Part shown: positions 13,661 through 31,586 of the stretch, piece by piece
Position numbering within the stretch: the stretch's first letter is position 1
Layout: each line of letters starts with the position of its first letter
NCBI RefSeq assembly: GCF_901709675.1
Contig: NC_051102.1
Coordinates: 7,351,412 to 7,415,411, forward strand
Source of the DNA: Syngnathus acus
Taxonomy: Eukaryota; Chordata; Actinopteri; Syngnathiformes; Syngnathidae
Direction: 5' to 3'
Length of the DNA: 64,000 nucleotides
Translations under genes and position numbers: made by a program
The notes under the pieces: generated by a model
What the model saw: only the letters and a program-made list of their open reading frames with translations
Database searches by the model: none
Told to the model about the DNA's origin: nothing

Positions 13661-14894
13661 CGCCGCCCAGCAGCCGATTGCACGGCACCTGAAGGGTAGG
13701 GGGCGCATATGTTTGATTTTCCGACCCTACTTGGCGTTATGATACACTCTTGCTCCATTGCCCATCTTGGCTGCCCCCCCCCCCCATTTGCAAATGTCAT
13801 TGCTTCTCATAACTTTTATTTCTCTGAAATTTTTAGCTTCAAGTGCAACGCAGTCCCCTGCCCATCAACTGCTTATTTGCATTTTTCAGAATGTTCTTTT
13901 CATTTGCCCATAAATTGTTGAGCCACTTCCTGATTTGTCATTGTTCCTTCATTTATTTATTATTTATTGCCCTAAACGCTAACACCTCCACGATGCTTCT
14001 GGGTGTCATGATTGATGTTTTTTTGCTGTCCCCCGCCCTCAAAAGAAGTCCAATCAGGTCCCCCAGCACTAAAAGAACAGTGAGCAGAGTTTGGACTGGG
14101 AACGGCAGACTTCGGCAAGCATTTGCCGCGACTGGCTGCTATTCGAACTCTCGTCAGCCAGCTTGCGGGCCTTTTTTGTCAGCTTCCTCGGATGCCCACT
14201 GACGTCATGATCACGCAAGATGCTCATAGCTACATGCTAACCGCTAATCGCGTCACCCGGCGGGCCGGCCGGCCGGAAGTGAAGCAAAGTTAACCGGAAA
14301 ACGGCAGCTATCTGCTCTCAACTCAATTTTAAACCCGGTTCTTGTTAGCGCGTGGGGAAGAAGCAAGAAGCTACTTACTGTTCAGAGTCTAGGCGTCATA
14401 CTAACTGTTAGCCTTAAAGCTAATTGTGCTAATGGCTTGGCGTCACCCCCAACGCTTCTACTTGGTCTTCTTCTATGGTGTTGTCTCCCGCTGCCCCCTG
14501 CTGGCCGCTTCGTTGAAGCGTCAAATAAAATGTCAACGTCAGTGTCCCTCTTTATATTTGACATATTTGACCTCCATAGGGGTGATATGTTGTCCTTCGC
14601 CGTCTTTGTTGCTTTGATGACTATCTAGCCACAGTTGTTGAAATACAGTCATGGAATAAAGACGTATGCCTCACTTCAGCCACAGGTGAATATTTGAGTC
14701 GGCGTAAAGATGTGCCGCGGAAAGTTAAACCCATTATTTTGTCCCCTGAACCACCCTCCAAAAAATTTTTTTTTGGTGTGTAAAAGTAAAAGTATTGTAA
14801 AAGTACACGACGGACGTTTATTTTGAAAAGAGGATGGTGGTGACGTCAGCGGATATTTGTGCGCACTGTGGACTGTGCAGCGTCTGAAGCAAAG
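13661..14894. other. Intergenic region with divergent promoters of tmub1 and adhfe1
   Basis: No gene is seen. There is a full cAMP-response-element palindrome (TGACGTCA) at 14200-14207 and an ETS-type CCGGAAGTG at about 14273, both on the tmub1 side. A second CRE palindrome lies at 14841-14848, 47 bp before the adhfe1 start codon. The two genes are head-to-head over about 1.2 kb. Confidence 0.55.
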
Positions 14895-17800
14895 ATGGCG
14901 GTGGCACGGGATCGAGTGGTTCGTCTGCTGATGCAGCTCGAGCGCGCCACGTAATTACAAATCAACTTTTACGAATGCTAGCGAGGAGCATGCGACGCAA
15001 ACGTGTGGCTAAATCGATTCCCCTTAGATTTCTTTTAGTGCTCTGTACTGTCAGGCATTTAAATATAGATTTGTCACAGGCATCAATTCTAAGGCTTCCA
15101 ATGTCATGACTGCCGTATACAGGGGTCATGTTTTCATTTGTTTTAGTTCCTACGTTCCCCGGAAGCGCTGTCTCTGGCGGGTGGTTCCAACTTCCAAGCC
15201 TTCCAAAGTTCAGCTGTCACTCGTGATGCCACGCCCCGCTCAGCTAGTACCACGCCCCCACGCCACGTGTCTATGATGCACTTGTTTTCATAACATTAGC
15301 GCCAGTCTTTCTGCTGATTTTGGAGCTGTGCGCTCTATGTTTTCACTTGTGGGTGTATTTTGAGTAGTTGTATCAGATGAATTGCATCGAAGGTGCTGTT
15401 TAATTGTTGGGGAACAACACAATAATGTGTTAAATGCTATCGCTAGCATTTGCTTACTTGTAGCTTGACTGCAGTGCTTGTTTACAAGGCGTGTTCATAA
15501 ATATTGTGAGGGGGTTTATTTTGTTATGTATGTATGGCAACATGCGCGTGATCATGTTGTGCATGTGTGTGCGCGTACAGGTGCAGGTGTCCTGCTCACT
15601 CCAACACTTTCCATAAAGGTAAGTAATAAAAATAAAGTGGACGGACTGGGACGGTACGAACGAATGAACTAATTAACTAATTAAATAACAAATTACTTAA
15701 TTCATTACTTAATTAACCGAATTCAATTAATTAATTAATTAAGAGTACTTGCGAAGGATCGCCTTTGCTGATCCCTGACGTCTTTGTTGGCAGTGGTGCC
15801 AAGTGGCCGGCGTGAGACGGACTACGCTTTTGAGGTAACATGCGGTGCCTTCAATAGCACACTTCAGTCACTCATCGTCACGGCGACGCGTTTTTCTTGA
15901 AGATGGCCGCTTCCAACATCCGATACGGAGAGGGGGTCACCAGGGAGATCGGCATGGTAAGCGCCGCCGAATGATCCTCGAAAGATCGGTCCGCTACGTT
16001 GGCGAAAGTGGCGCTTGCTTTTCACGTTGCAGGACCTGCAGAACTTGGGTGCCCGGAACGTGTGCGTGATGACCGACGCAAACTTGTCCTGCCTCCCGCC
16101 CGTCAAAGCGGTGCTGGAGTCGCTGGCCGAGAGCGGCGTGCCGTACCAAATGTATGAGGGCGTTCGCGTGGAGCCCACCGACGGCAGGTGAGACGAGCCC
16201 CACCCCGCCCCAGGTATCCTGCTCTCCGATCGCTCACCTAGCCGCTGTTGATCCGCAGCTTCAAAGACGCCATCGCGTTCGCCAAGAAGGGCGCCTTCGA
16301 CGCGTTTGTGGCGGTGGGTGGCGGCTCCGTGATTGACACCTGCAAGGCGGCCAATCTGTACTCGTGTCACCCCGACGCTGACTTTCTGGACTTTGTCAAC
16401 GCTCCCATCGGCAAAGGGAAGCCGGTCACCGGCGCCTTGAAACCGCTCATTGCAGGTAAGCGGCAATGGTCAACTATTGTGCCGTTGCCATGGGGATGCT
16501 GAACTTTTGCCATGTGGGCATGGCAACGATGGCCCCCGTTAATTTCGAAAACCCCCAGTCCCGACGACCGCCGGCACCGGCAGCGAGACAACGGGGGTGG
16601 CCATCTTTGACTACGAGCCTCTGAAGGCCAAAACAGGTAAGGGGCGCCAGTTGCTCCACCCAAGTCTAAATGCTTGAAAGCAAAGTGGAAAAGTCCCTTC
16701 CGTCATTTGTGCGTTGAGGCATCGCCAGCCGGACCCTGCGCCCCACCTTGGGCGTGGTGGACCCCCGCCACACCCTGAGCATGCCCAGCAGGGTCGCTGC
16801 CAACAGCGGCTTCGACGTCCTCTGGTGAGCGGTTGCTCGCTCGCCTGCCGCCGCCGAACAGATGCTCTGACCATGCTGTCCTTTGTCGCAGCCACGCCCT
16901 GGAGTCTTATACCGCCCTGCCGTACCACCAGCGGGCCCCCTGCCCCCCCGATCCCCTCAGCAGGCCCGCCTACCAAGGCAGCAATCCCATCAGCGATGTG
17001 TGGGCGCGGCACGCCCTGCGACAGGTCGCCAAGTACATGAAACGGTAAGACAAGATGATGCGGCATGGGCATCTCAAATGGCATGGCACTCTTCAATTGC
17101 GGTCATGCTCGGCAGGGCGGTCAACGACCCGGAGGATGCGGAAGCTCGCTCTAGCATGCACCTGGCCAGTGTGTTTGCCGGCATCGGCTTCGGAAACGCC
17201 GGTGTCCATCTTTGGTGAGCGTTTGTTGCGAGCGCCTTGGTGTGGCGCAGTGGCCCAATGTCCTGTCCCGTTCCAGTCACGGTATGTCCTATCCCATTGC
17301 TGGAAACGTCAAGACGCACAAAGCTGACGGCTACAACGTGAAGCACCCCCTGGTTGTGAGTGTCACCCTCCAATTAACGTACCCCAATTGCACTCGGACG
17401 TCCAACTGCGTGCGTGTGTGTGCCAGCCTCACGGCCTTTCGGTGGTCCTGACCGCACCGGCGGTGTTCAGCTTCACGGCTCCAGCGTGTCCGGAGCGCCA
17501 CCTGGAGTCTGCTGAAATCCTGGGTACGTACGAATCAGGTGCTCCCAATGTGGCGTTGGCCGGAATTGGTGACATGCGTGTGGCCTCGCCTCAAGGCGCA
17601 GACATCAGCCGTGCCAAGCGAGCGGACGCGGGCGCCGTGCTGGCCGACGCCTTACGCCACTTCCTGTTTGAGCTGAAGGTGGAGGACGGCCTCGCCGCTG
17701 TCGGGTACCAGCAAGACGACGTGCCTGCGCTGGTCCGAGGAACCATCCCGCAGGTGGCGCGCTCGTTTGAGATAGACTCCGCCCTCTCCTGTCTGCTCTT

Positions 17801-17912
17801 GGCGACAAACCTTTGCATGTGTTTTTAGGAGCGTGTGACCAAACTTAGTCCCCGTGGGCACAGCGAGGACGACTTGACACGTCTGTTCGAGGCCTCCATG
17901 AAACTCTACTGA
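14895..17912 (+). CDS. adhfe1: Hydroxyacid-oxoacid transhydrogenase, mitochondrial
   Basis: Fourteen exons join in phase: 14895-14950, 15581-15618, 15794-15834, 15903-15956, 16033-16187, 16259-16455, 16559-16636, 16719-16824, 16892-17044, 17116-17214, 17277-17355, 17427-17523, 17596-17753, 17829-17912. The short Arg-rich start ([20 protein letters not shown]) fits a mitochondrial targeting sequence. Iron-dependent alcohol dehydrogenase signatures follow: [53 protein letters not shown], and [19 protein letters not shown] with the metal-binding histidines. The C-terminus LFEASMKLY equals that of human ADHFE1. The enzyme oxidises 4-hydroxybutyrate to succinic semialdehyde while reducing 2-oxoglutarate to D-2-hydroxyglutarate. 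A CRE sits just upstream. The next gene is a Myb-family gene, the same order as ADHFE1-MYBL1 at human 8q13. Confidence 0.97.
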
Positions 17913-18007
17913 CATGGCTTCCTTCTGTCACGTGCCAAACGTGAAGGTACAAAGCGGCCAGGTGAAAGCGAGTGATGACATCAGCATTGATTTGGGGATT
18001 TGTATTT

Positions 18008-18013
18008 TTTATT
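18008..18013 (-). other. Candidate poly(A) signal of the Myb gene
   Basis: AATAAA on the minus strand, about 100 bp beyond the adhfe1 stop codon. It implies a 3' UTR of about 0.9 kb (18917 down to ~17995) for the Myb gene, convergent with adhfe1. Confidence 0.5.
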
Positions 18014-18367
18014 CAGAAATATTTGATACAAAGGTTTGACGATTCGTCAAATCGCAACTGGGCTCTGAAGTGAAATAAGACAGAGGGGACAGTCACACGT
18101 CAATCGATCGGCTTTCGTTCACAAGTATCTCATCGAACCTTTTCATCAGCAGGTGATGCAAACCGATTGTTACGCGTTTATATAAATATGCAAGTCGTTA
18201 AAAGGAGACGGACTAAATCATCAAGATCAGTACTTGCATTCATTGACAAATCACAAAGTTGTCTTTGTTGCTCAATAAAATGTTCAAAAGATGTGCGGCT
18301 TCATTGGAAATCGACTTCAAAAGTGCCGAAACCCAATCAATTTTATGTTAATAACCAAGTGCAAAAT

Positions 18368-18499
18368 TCAAGTGCATTCAAGTGCTGTTCTTGCCCAAGA
18401 AATCAATCAAATAACAGATGCAATGAACATGGCACGTTTCCAAGTAAAATTGCTCAAGTGCATTCAAGTGCTGTTCCTGCCCAAGAAATCAATCAAATA
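18368..18499 (-). repeat. 86-bp-period direct duplication in the Myb 3' UTR
   Basis: A 46-bp block (18368-18413) containing TCAAGTGCATTCAAGTGCTG and AAGAAATCAATCAAATA recurs at 18454-18499 with one or two differences. It looks like a local tandem duplication. Confidence 0.8.
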
Positions 18500-18917
18500 G
18501 ACATCTCCAAGTAAAAGTGCTCTCGCTCGCTGCCACTGCATACCCGTACAGATGTAGATCTCCATCCATGCAAAGTCTTACTTCTGCACATCTCCAAAAG
18601 CAGATGAGCAAAAGTTGTAAAAGGGGACAAGAAGCGGATGTGATAGGAAGCTTCATATTGATTCACAGGCTCCACCCACATTTCTCTGCAAACAGAATCA
18701 TCAATCCATTTCAAAATCCACTTTTTCTTTGAATCATCCTTCTCCATGTTCTCACAAAGTTTGGGCCCGGCGCCCCCCGACGACCTGGCATTGACACGAC
18801 ACTTTGTGCAAAGCAAAGGGGACAAAAGTTGTCATGGAGACATCGGTAAGCGTTTGACCTTCAGCCGGAGTTTGGTCAGCGACAATAAAGATTCAAAATG
18901 TGAGTGAATGGGCAAAT

Positions 18918-21636
18918 TTACTGGCCGTGTAAAAGAGCGCTTGAGTCCACGCTCGTTTCAGAGGCTTGCTGATTGCAGCGGCCCGACCCGTTTGGTGCCC
19001 ATCGGTGAGGTTGGCCCATTTTTTTAGTTTGACGGGTACGTGTAACGCTCACCTCAAACGGTTCGCTTTTGATCCTCAGCGTTTCGCCCACATCGGCGCC
19101 GTCGGTGGGCTGCAGACACCACCACACTTCCTGACCCACCAGCGGGAAGCATAGTAACTCGCCGCTGTCCGCCGCGCGGCCGTGCGAGGCCCGGGGCGCC
19201 CCCCCCTGATGCCCGCCGCTCGCCAGGCTTTCCTCCTCGAAGGAAGCCTCCGCGCCATCACCCGGACTCAACACCTGAACACAAACCAAGTCACGCTTCG
19301 CGGGCCGCCGGCCGGCCGGACAGGTGGCGAGGACGGCAGTTCACCCCAGAGGGAGACACGACGGCAGCTCGGGCATTGTGCTCGGGGCTGTGGGAGGGGC
19401 TCCATTCGCTCAGCATGTTGAGGATTTCGCTGTTCATGAGATGGTCCTGAAAGGCAAACACAGCCCATCAGCGGCTGGTCCAGGCCGGACCTCCAATTCC
19501 GAGAGGGCCACTCGGGGGTCGTCATCCACGAGTGCTTACCTCCGAGCGAGAGAAGACGGCGGCTCGGTCCTTGTGCTCGCCACTGTGGGCGGGGCTCCAG
19601 TCGGTCAGCATGTTGAGAATCTCGGTGCTCATCAAGTGTTCCTACAGTGTAAATGTGACATCACAGACAGGTTGGCGCTGCAGGTTAGCCACTAGCACGC
19701 AAGCTTAATGATGGACACGTCCCATGTTTGGGCTCTACGTTGGACAGCGATCGTTGTGCGTTCAAAGTTCTTACAGACAGCTATACGTGCCGCGGTATAC
19801 GTCGGCTACTGGCCAAACTCAGAGACCTTTTAAAGCCAGCGCCAGCTTTCTGCTGGCCACGTGTGGTTCCGTGCTGTATGTGGCGTGTGCGTGGTGGGCA
19901 CCTCGCCAGCCGCGTCGCCCTTGAAAGCCGCCTGTCCGGCGGAAGACGAGGACGAGGAGGCGGCCGACGAGGACGAGCTGGACGAGGAGGAGCTGGAGGA
20001 GGTGGTGCGGTGTACGCCCGAGTCTGGGTGCCGGTGGAGGATCTTGCGAGGGGTCTCCTTCTGCACCTTCCTCTTCAGGGTGGAGTTCCAGCGGTTTTTG
20101 ATGGCGTTGTCAGGCCTGAGGAGATACGCACGTTAAAGACGACAGCAGGCGGGGTGGGGCCGTGTGGGCGGGGCACCTGCCTGCCAGGCAGTAGCTTTGA
20201 AATGTGTGCCCAGCGGTTGCCTAGCAGGCGCTGTGCCTGGCAGATGATGCGGTCCTCCTCAGGCGTCCAGCGGCTCTTGATGACTTTGGGGTTGAGGTGG
20301 TTGAGCCAGCGCTCGCGGCACTGCTTGCCGTTGCGGCTGCGCATGTGCTTGGCGATCAGCGACCAGTGCTTCTTGCCAAACTTGCGCACCAACTCCACCA
20401 CCTGCCACGCGTCAGGGTCACGCGCCGGGCCGCGGCGGGCCCCGGGTCGGGAGCGCGCTCACTTACCCGCTCATCCTCCTCCAGCGTCCACGGGCCTTTC
20501 ACCGGCTCCACACACTTCTCCTGCGCCCACTCAGCCACCGAGGCCTCGCCCTGTCCAAGGCCAAGTCTTAGTTAGTATCGCCCTTCCGCAGAGGCGAGCC
20601 TCCGTCGCTGAGCCAACGCCCAAGAGCTCCTTCGGGATGTGCGCTGGGTACAAAGAGTCGGTCAGCGTGGCCCCTGGTAACCGCAGCGTTTTGGGTGTCC
20701 AACAGTGTTTTTTCTATCCACGAAATTTTCAAGGATTTTGACAATTTGCCTCTGTGAAAGTCCTGCTCAAGTGCCAGGTTTCCGGGAGATCCCAAAATGA
20801 AAAACCATTAACGTGAGGGCTGGTTGCACAAGTACAAATCACACGCGACCAATCACATGGAAGCTCATGTCAACCAGCGCATAACTGCCAACCTTTCAAA
20901 TAAAGTTAAGCTGTTCCGTACCCCAAAGAATGGCTTTTTTTTCGAGCTAGCGTCTGCAGAGCTATTCTGACGTGGTCGCACCGTCAGCATTTGTCCCATT
21001 TTGGTTAAGCGGCAGCTCTTCCGCGTTGGCACAACACAAGTCGCACTTGCCAGTTCTGCTCATTGAAGGAGACGAGCGAGCGGACTTGCCTCCTCTTTCA
21101 CCCATTCCGACTTGACTGGAGTCAATCTGGCAAATCGTCCGCGCTCATCTTTGGCCGGCAAGCAGCAGCAGCATCGCTTGGTGCTGGCACACGAGACGAG
21201 ACAAGACACGGCAAGGCAAGACAACACAAGACAAGACACGGCAAGGCAAGACAACACAAGACAAGACACGGCAAGGCAAGGCAAGACACGTGACGCTCAC
21301 TGACGTGGGCATGTGTGCCGCACGACTTGCTGAATATTTGCGTCTTTGTTCACCCATTTGGATCACAGGCAGGCCGAACAAGATGGCTAAACTTTCTGTT
21401 GCCGTTCATGCGACACTCGCAGCAACGTAAAAGCCAAATTTTCCACCGACGTTACTTGGGAGCCCGCCAAGACGACACTACCATTGGTTCAGGGTACTTT
21501 TGGATTTGGTGCCATGCCGTGTCACATTTCTACTGTCAATGTGAGCTCGCTTGGTTTGAACAAAGGTTGGGAAGCACCGGTGAGTGTGCGGCGTGCGCGT
21601 GAGGTCTGACCTGGATCTGTGGCTTCGGCCGCTCAT
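18918..21636 (-). CDS. Myb-family transcription factor with R2R3 only (mybl1 position)
   Basis: Proposed exons are 21636-21611, 21126-21090, 20550-20467, 20401-20181, 20115-19902, 19641-19540, 19446-19345, 19274-19053 and 18968-18918 (352 residues). R2 is certain (KGPWTLEEDERVVELVRKFG, KKHWSLIAKHMRSRNGKQCR, ERWLNHLNP). So is R3 (SRWTPEEDRIICQAQRLLGN, RWAHISKLLPGR, PDNAIKNRWNSTLKRKV). Each repeat keeps its three tryptophans. Repeat R1, present in MYB, MYBL1 and MYBL2, is absent: only LTPVKSEWVKEE and WAQEKCVEP precede R2. A serine-run segment follows R3. Two adjacent 34-codon exons encode EHLMSTEILNMLTDWSPAHS... and DHLMNSEILNMLSEWSPSHS.... IKSEPFE near the end could be a sumoylation site. Introns after exons 2 and 4 have GC donors. 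The first two exons and the last are the least certain. Placement beside adhfe1 suggests mybl1, but the sequence is too divergent for me to name it. Confidence 0.8.
21201..21290 (+). repeat. 30-bp minisatellite, three copies
   Basis: Three tandem copies of a 30-bp unit (ACAAGACACGGCAAGGCAAG plus ten bases) fill 21201-21290 in intron 1 of the Myb gene. The third copy is altered at its end. Confidence 0.9.
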
Positions 21637-21858
21637 CGTGTGGCTGCTGGCGACGCTCCAAGCGGGTTTGCCTGCCTGCCAACCACATCAAAACACATGC
21701 ATGTCGGTGTAAACAAGAACGACATCATCGACACGCTTGGGCCAGGCGCCCTTCGACGTGAACACGCAACAGTGCGCTGCTTGCCGCAACTTGGCTCAAA
21801 GCACAGCACCAAGGTGGCGATTGTGTCATTATAGTGGTTAAAAAAAACAAAATACATT

Positions 21859-21903
<45 letters not shown>

Positions 21904-21935
21904 TTTGTGTGTGTGTGTTTATTTATGTGTATATG

Positions 21936-21995
<60 letters not shown>

Positions 21996-22033
21996 CGTGT
22001 GTGTGTGTGTGTGTGTTTATTTATGTGTATATG

Positions 22034-22097
<64 letters not shown>

Positions 22098-22957
22098 TGT
22101 GTGTATGTGGATATATATTTACATACACATGTATACACACACACACACAGTAAAGTAGTACTCGTTACTGTCACACGAAAAACAAAGAAAAAAACGTTCG
22201 CAGTAAAAGCGTGACAATTATCACAAGATGATCAAGCTTTGCTGCGTTCCATCCGACGCAAGACGTTAAAAGAAGCTCTTTGTTGTTAATGGCCGCGATC
22301 AATTATAAAGAAGTGACGTAGAGGGTGTTTGACGACAGCTAACTCACCTGAAAGTTCAAAAGGTTGAGAGGTTACGCTAAGCTAAAATAAGCTATGTTTT
22401 GCGCAAGTGATCGAAGTGACATTGACTCCGGGTCCAATCGAAGTGGTGCGAAAGCGTAGCTGATGTTGGTCGCCCGTCCATCCGTAGCCGCCGCCGACGT
22501 CCGACGGCTGGCCTCCAACTCCCGCCCGATCAAAGAGCCGCTCGCCCATTGGCCGCTATCACTGTGACGTCACTCTTTAAACGTCACCTTGGCTTTATGA
22601 CGAAATCGCTGGAAAAAGTCCCCCCCCCCTTCGTTTTATTTCTCATCTACAAACGACATGTCATGCTCAATAACAATAGGAAATTGTGACATGCACTGAT
22701 TTGCAATACCGGGCAGTCACTACGTTTAGAACATTTTGTCACTCATATTCAGTGATCATATTCAGTGATCTCATCATGGAAATGTTTGGCACTTGTGATT
22801 GGCTAGGTAGCTTGAGCTATGCCGTTATATTTGAACATCTAGACATCTATTCAACATTAAATAAGGTTCTCTTTAGTACATTTAACTTATACTTATGTTA
22901 GCTGCGGATATAAATAAAACTTTTGTTGTTAAAATTAACGAAAACGATAATTGAACC
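21637..22957. other. Myb 5' flank: putative non-coding exon, CRE, microsatellite
   Basis: A minus-strand donor (CAG|GTGAGTT) at 22348 suggests a 5' UTR exon of the Myb gene reading from about 22450 to 22348. A CRE palindrome (TGACGTCA, 22565-22572) and a CCAAT box lie just upstream in a GC-rich stretch, so the promoter is probably at 22.45-22.6 kb. The part from 22.6 to 22.95 kb is AT-rich with nothing recognised. Confidence 0.4.
21861..22149 (+). repeat. Compound (TG)n/(TA)n microsatellite, internally duplicated
   Basis: (TG)n is followed by TTTATTTATGTGTATATGTA and a long (TA)n run. The same block of (TG)n, TTTATTTATGTGTATATGTA and (TA)n then recurs, ending in (CA)n. All long open frames here are Cys-Val or Tyr-Ile artefacts. 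Confidence 0.97.
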
Positions 22958-23320
22958 AGGCGGCTCGGTGGGGCACTGGCTAGCACGTCCGCCTCACAGT
23001 AAGGAGGGTGCGGGTTCGATTCCACCTCAGGCCCTCCCTGTGTGGAGTTTGCATGTTCTCCCCGTGGGTTTTCTCCGGGCACTCCGGTTTCCTCCCACAT
23101 CCCCAAGAACATGCTTAGTAGGCCGATTGAGCGCTCCAAATTGCCCCTAGGTGTGAGTGCGTGTGCGGATGGTTGTTCGTCTCTGTGTGACCTGCCATTG
23201 GCTGGCAACCGGTTCAGGGTGTCCCCCGCCTACTGCCCGATGACAGCTGGGATAGACTCCAGCAAGCCCGCGACCCCCGTGGGGATACAGCGGTACAGAA
23301 AATGGATGGATGGATGGATG
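22958..23320 (+). mobile_element. tRNA-derived SINE with intact target-site duplication
   Basis: The element begins with a tRNA-like head: an A-box-like TGGCTAGCACG at 22977-22987 and a B box GGTTCGATTCC at 23013-23023. It continues through a conserved body (GCATGTTCTCCCCGTG, TCCGGTTTCCTCCCACA, CAGCTGGGATAGACTCCAGC) common in teleosts and ends in (ATGG)n. It is flanked by a perfect 12-bp duplication, GATAATTGAACC, at 22946-22957 and 23321-23332. This marks a complete, fairly recent insertion between the Myb gene and wdr33. Confidence 0.93.
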
Positions 23321-23669
23321 GATAATTGAACCTAAATAAAAACCTTTTTCAAACATTATCCAATCATCACAAATATAAATGTGCAATGTTTTTAATCATA
23401 TCATGTTTAAAAATACATACAATATTAAAAAATGGGGGCTATTTTAATAGACCAAAACTAATGAATGAATCATATTATCAACCGCAACGGAGAAAATTTT
23501 TGTTTTGCGCAGTACTCATCGATTTCAAGTTCTTTCTTTCATAAAGCAAACGAGTTACAGTTTTGTGCCAAGCCTATTACGACTGTTGTTACTAATGGTA
23601 ATTTTTAAATTGACAAAGACAGATTTCAGTCAGTTTTGCTTCCAACTGTTTCGGTTTGCGACGTTGCGG

Positions 23670-23932
23670 TGACGTCACGGATCGTAAGGACGCGATGGAG
23701 CCGGCACGCTGGGCTGGGGGCGGGGTCTACGCATGCCGCGATGACGTCACGTTCCATGTTTGCGCTGCAGCCGCTCGAGTTAGCTGCCGGCTAAAGCGGC
23801 ACCAAGTGGACTTAAGTGGACGCATTTGATCCAGATTTGCTGTGCCGAGTTGCGAGAGAAGCACGGCGGGAGGAGCCCGCAGCTAGTGTCCGCTCGCTAG
23901 GCTGCGAGCTCTGCTTGGCGCGGGGACTTCGG
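23670..23932 (+). promoter_or_regulatory. wdr33 promoter with two CREs and first non-coding exon
   Basis: Two TGACGTCA palindromes lie at 23670-23677 and 23742-23749 in a GC-rich stretch. A purine- and GC-rich exon follows and ends at 23932 with donor CGG|gtgagt. The matching acceptor before the start codon is gacgcag|GTCCGC at 25128. Exon limits on the 5' side are not defined by the sequence. Confidence 0.6.
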
Positions 23933-25127
23933 GTGAGTGGTGAGAAGCCTCGGGGGCCTCCGAATCCCACGGAACCGCGGGCCGCTGTTAGCCTGGAGGC
24001 TAGCGAACCGAACAAAACCAGCCCGAGAAAACACGCACTCGCTCTGATGGCATCGACCCGAAACAGCCGTTAACGTACATGGACAACAAAACCTCCACTT
24101 TATTGGATGCCAGTCACCGCTTTCCTCGCACTACGCTTGTTTTCACAAGTGAGCCGCTCACGCTAACCGCGCTAGCGAGCTAGCTGGCGCAATGCTAACA
24201 TTGAAGCTCAGCCTCTGGATCAACAGTGATTTTAGCTTAAACGTGTTGAATTTAAGCGTCACCAATGAAGCCCCTCTTCTCGTTTACACACTCTCGAGTA
24301 TGTGTGCGTTATGTTCAAACGCAACTTATCGACCATCTACAATCATTTAGATAAACGATGGCTTGATTGGAGCTCATTTCAAACTTGAAATTGCCCAAAC
24401 CCTCCGTTGAAGGTTTGAAACTAATCCAGCTCAAATGTCTTCCGGTCTATGGCGTCATCAAGCCGGGATGACTGGACAACGTTTGCCAATGGACGGGATA
24501 GATGTGACCATCATTTCGGGCGCCTGCAGAGGGTAAAACTGGCCTCTGGGGATGAGGAATTATTCGTTTCCATTCCAATGACTGCAAATGCAAGACTGTC
24601 CAGAATTTTGTGTATTCATTCATGGTCACACGGATAATGTATTCATGTTTTAAAAAAAACACATGCAGAGGTTTACTTTCCTTCTGATGTATGTGACGAA
24701 GCGCAACACCGACTCCTGGCGAGGAGGACTAAATTTATGTCTGACCATTTATTTTTGTAATTGTGTCGGCAACCGCTATTGGCGGTCTTCACGAGTGAGC
24801 GATACACAGAAGTCGTCCCGATGCGATATCTGCTATTGGTACTTGCTCATCCCGTGTTTGGTTCAAAATGTTCTGCAAAAAGCCCGTAGAGGTCACAGTT
24901 CAATGTTTTGTCACTTGTTCTCAGAGCCACGGAATAGCTCGCGCCCGTCAGTCTTCTGTAATACGTTGAAAGAGGTGTTTTTGTTTTTTGGTCACACACA
25001 TGCACACTGTCATTTGCGGGAATCAAACTCACGGTGTTGGCACACAAGACGATCCCCCGGGGGAGGGGGGGCAGACCCGCGGCATGTGGCTTTTTCGGAC
25101 ACGCGGTCACGTTCCGTTTTGACGCAG
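23933..25127. other. wdr33 first intron
   Basis: A 1.2-kb intron in the 5' UTR. I see no second gene, repeat family or conserved RNA in it. Confidence 0.5.
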
Positions 25128-25146
25128 GTCCGCCCAGAACGCAGAC

Positions 25147-31511
<6,365 letters not shown>

Positions 31512-31586
31512 ACAGCTTCATCGGCTGCTAATCTTTCCTCATTTTTTGTATGAAATTTCTATGTTTTGTCTTTTCACTGACTGGAC

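Noticed and set aside
18493-18825. Minus-strand frame with KKKWILKWIDDSVCREMW as a further Myb exon
   Set aside because: No matching splice sites in phase with the preceding exon, and an in-frame stop ends the exon at 18918 first. Treated as 3' UTR.
19861-20136. Acidic DEDEE-rich + strand frame
   Set aside because: It is the antisense reading of the serine run in the Myb exon 20115-19902.
21865-22174. Cys-Val and Tyr-Ile repeat proteins
   Set aside because: Translations of (TG)n and (TA)n microsatellites.
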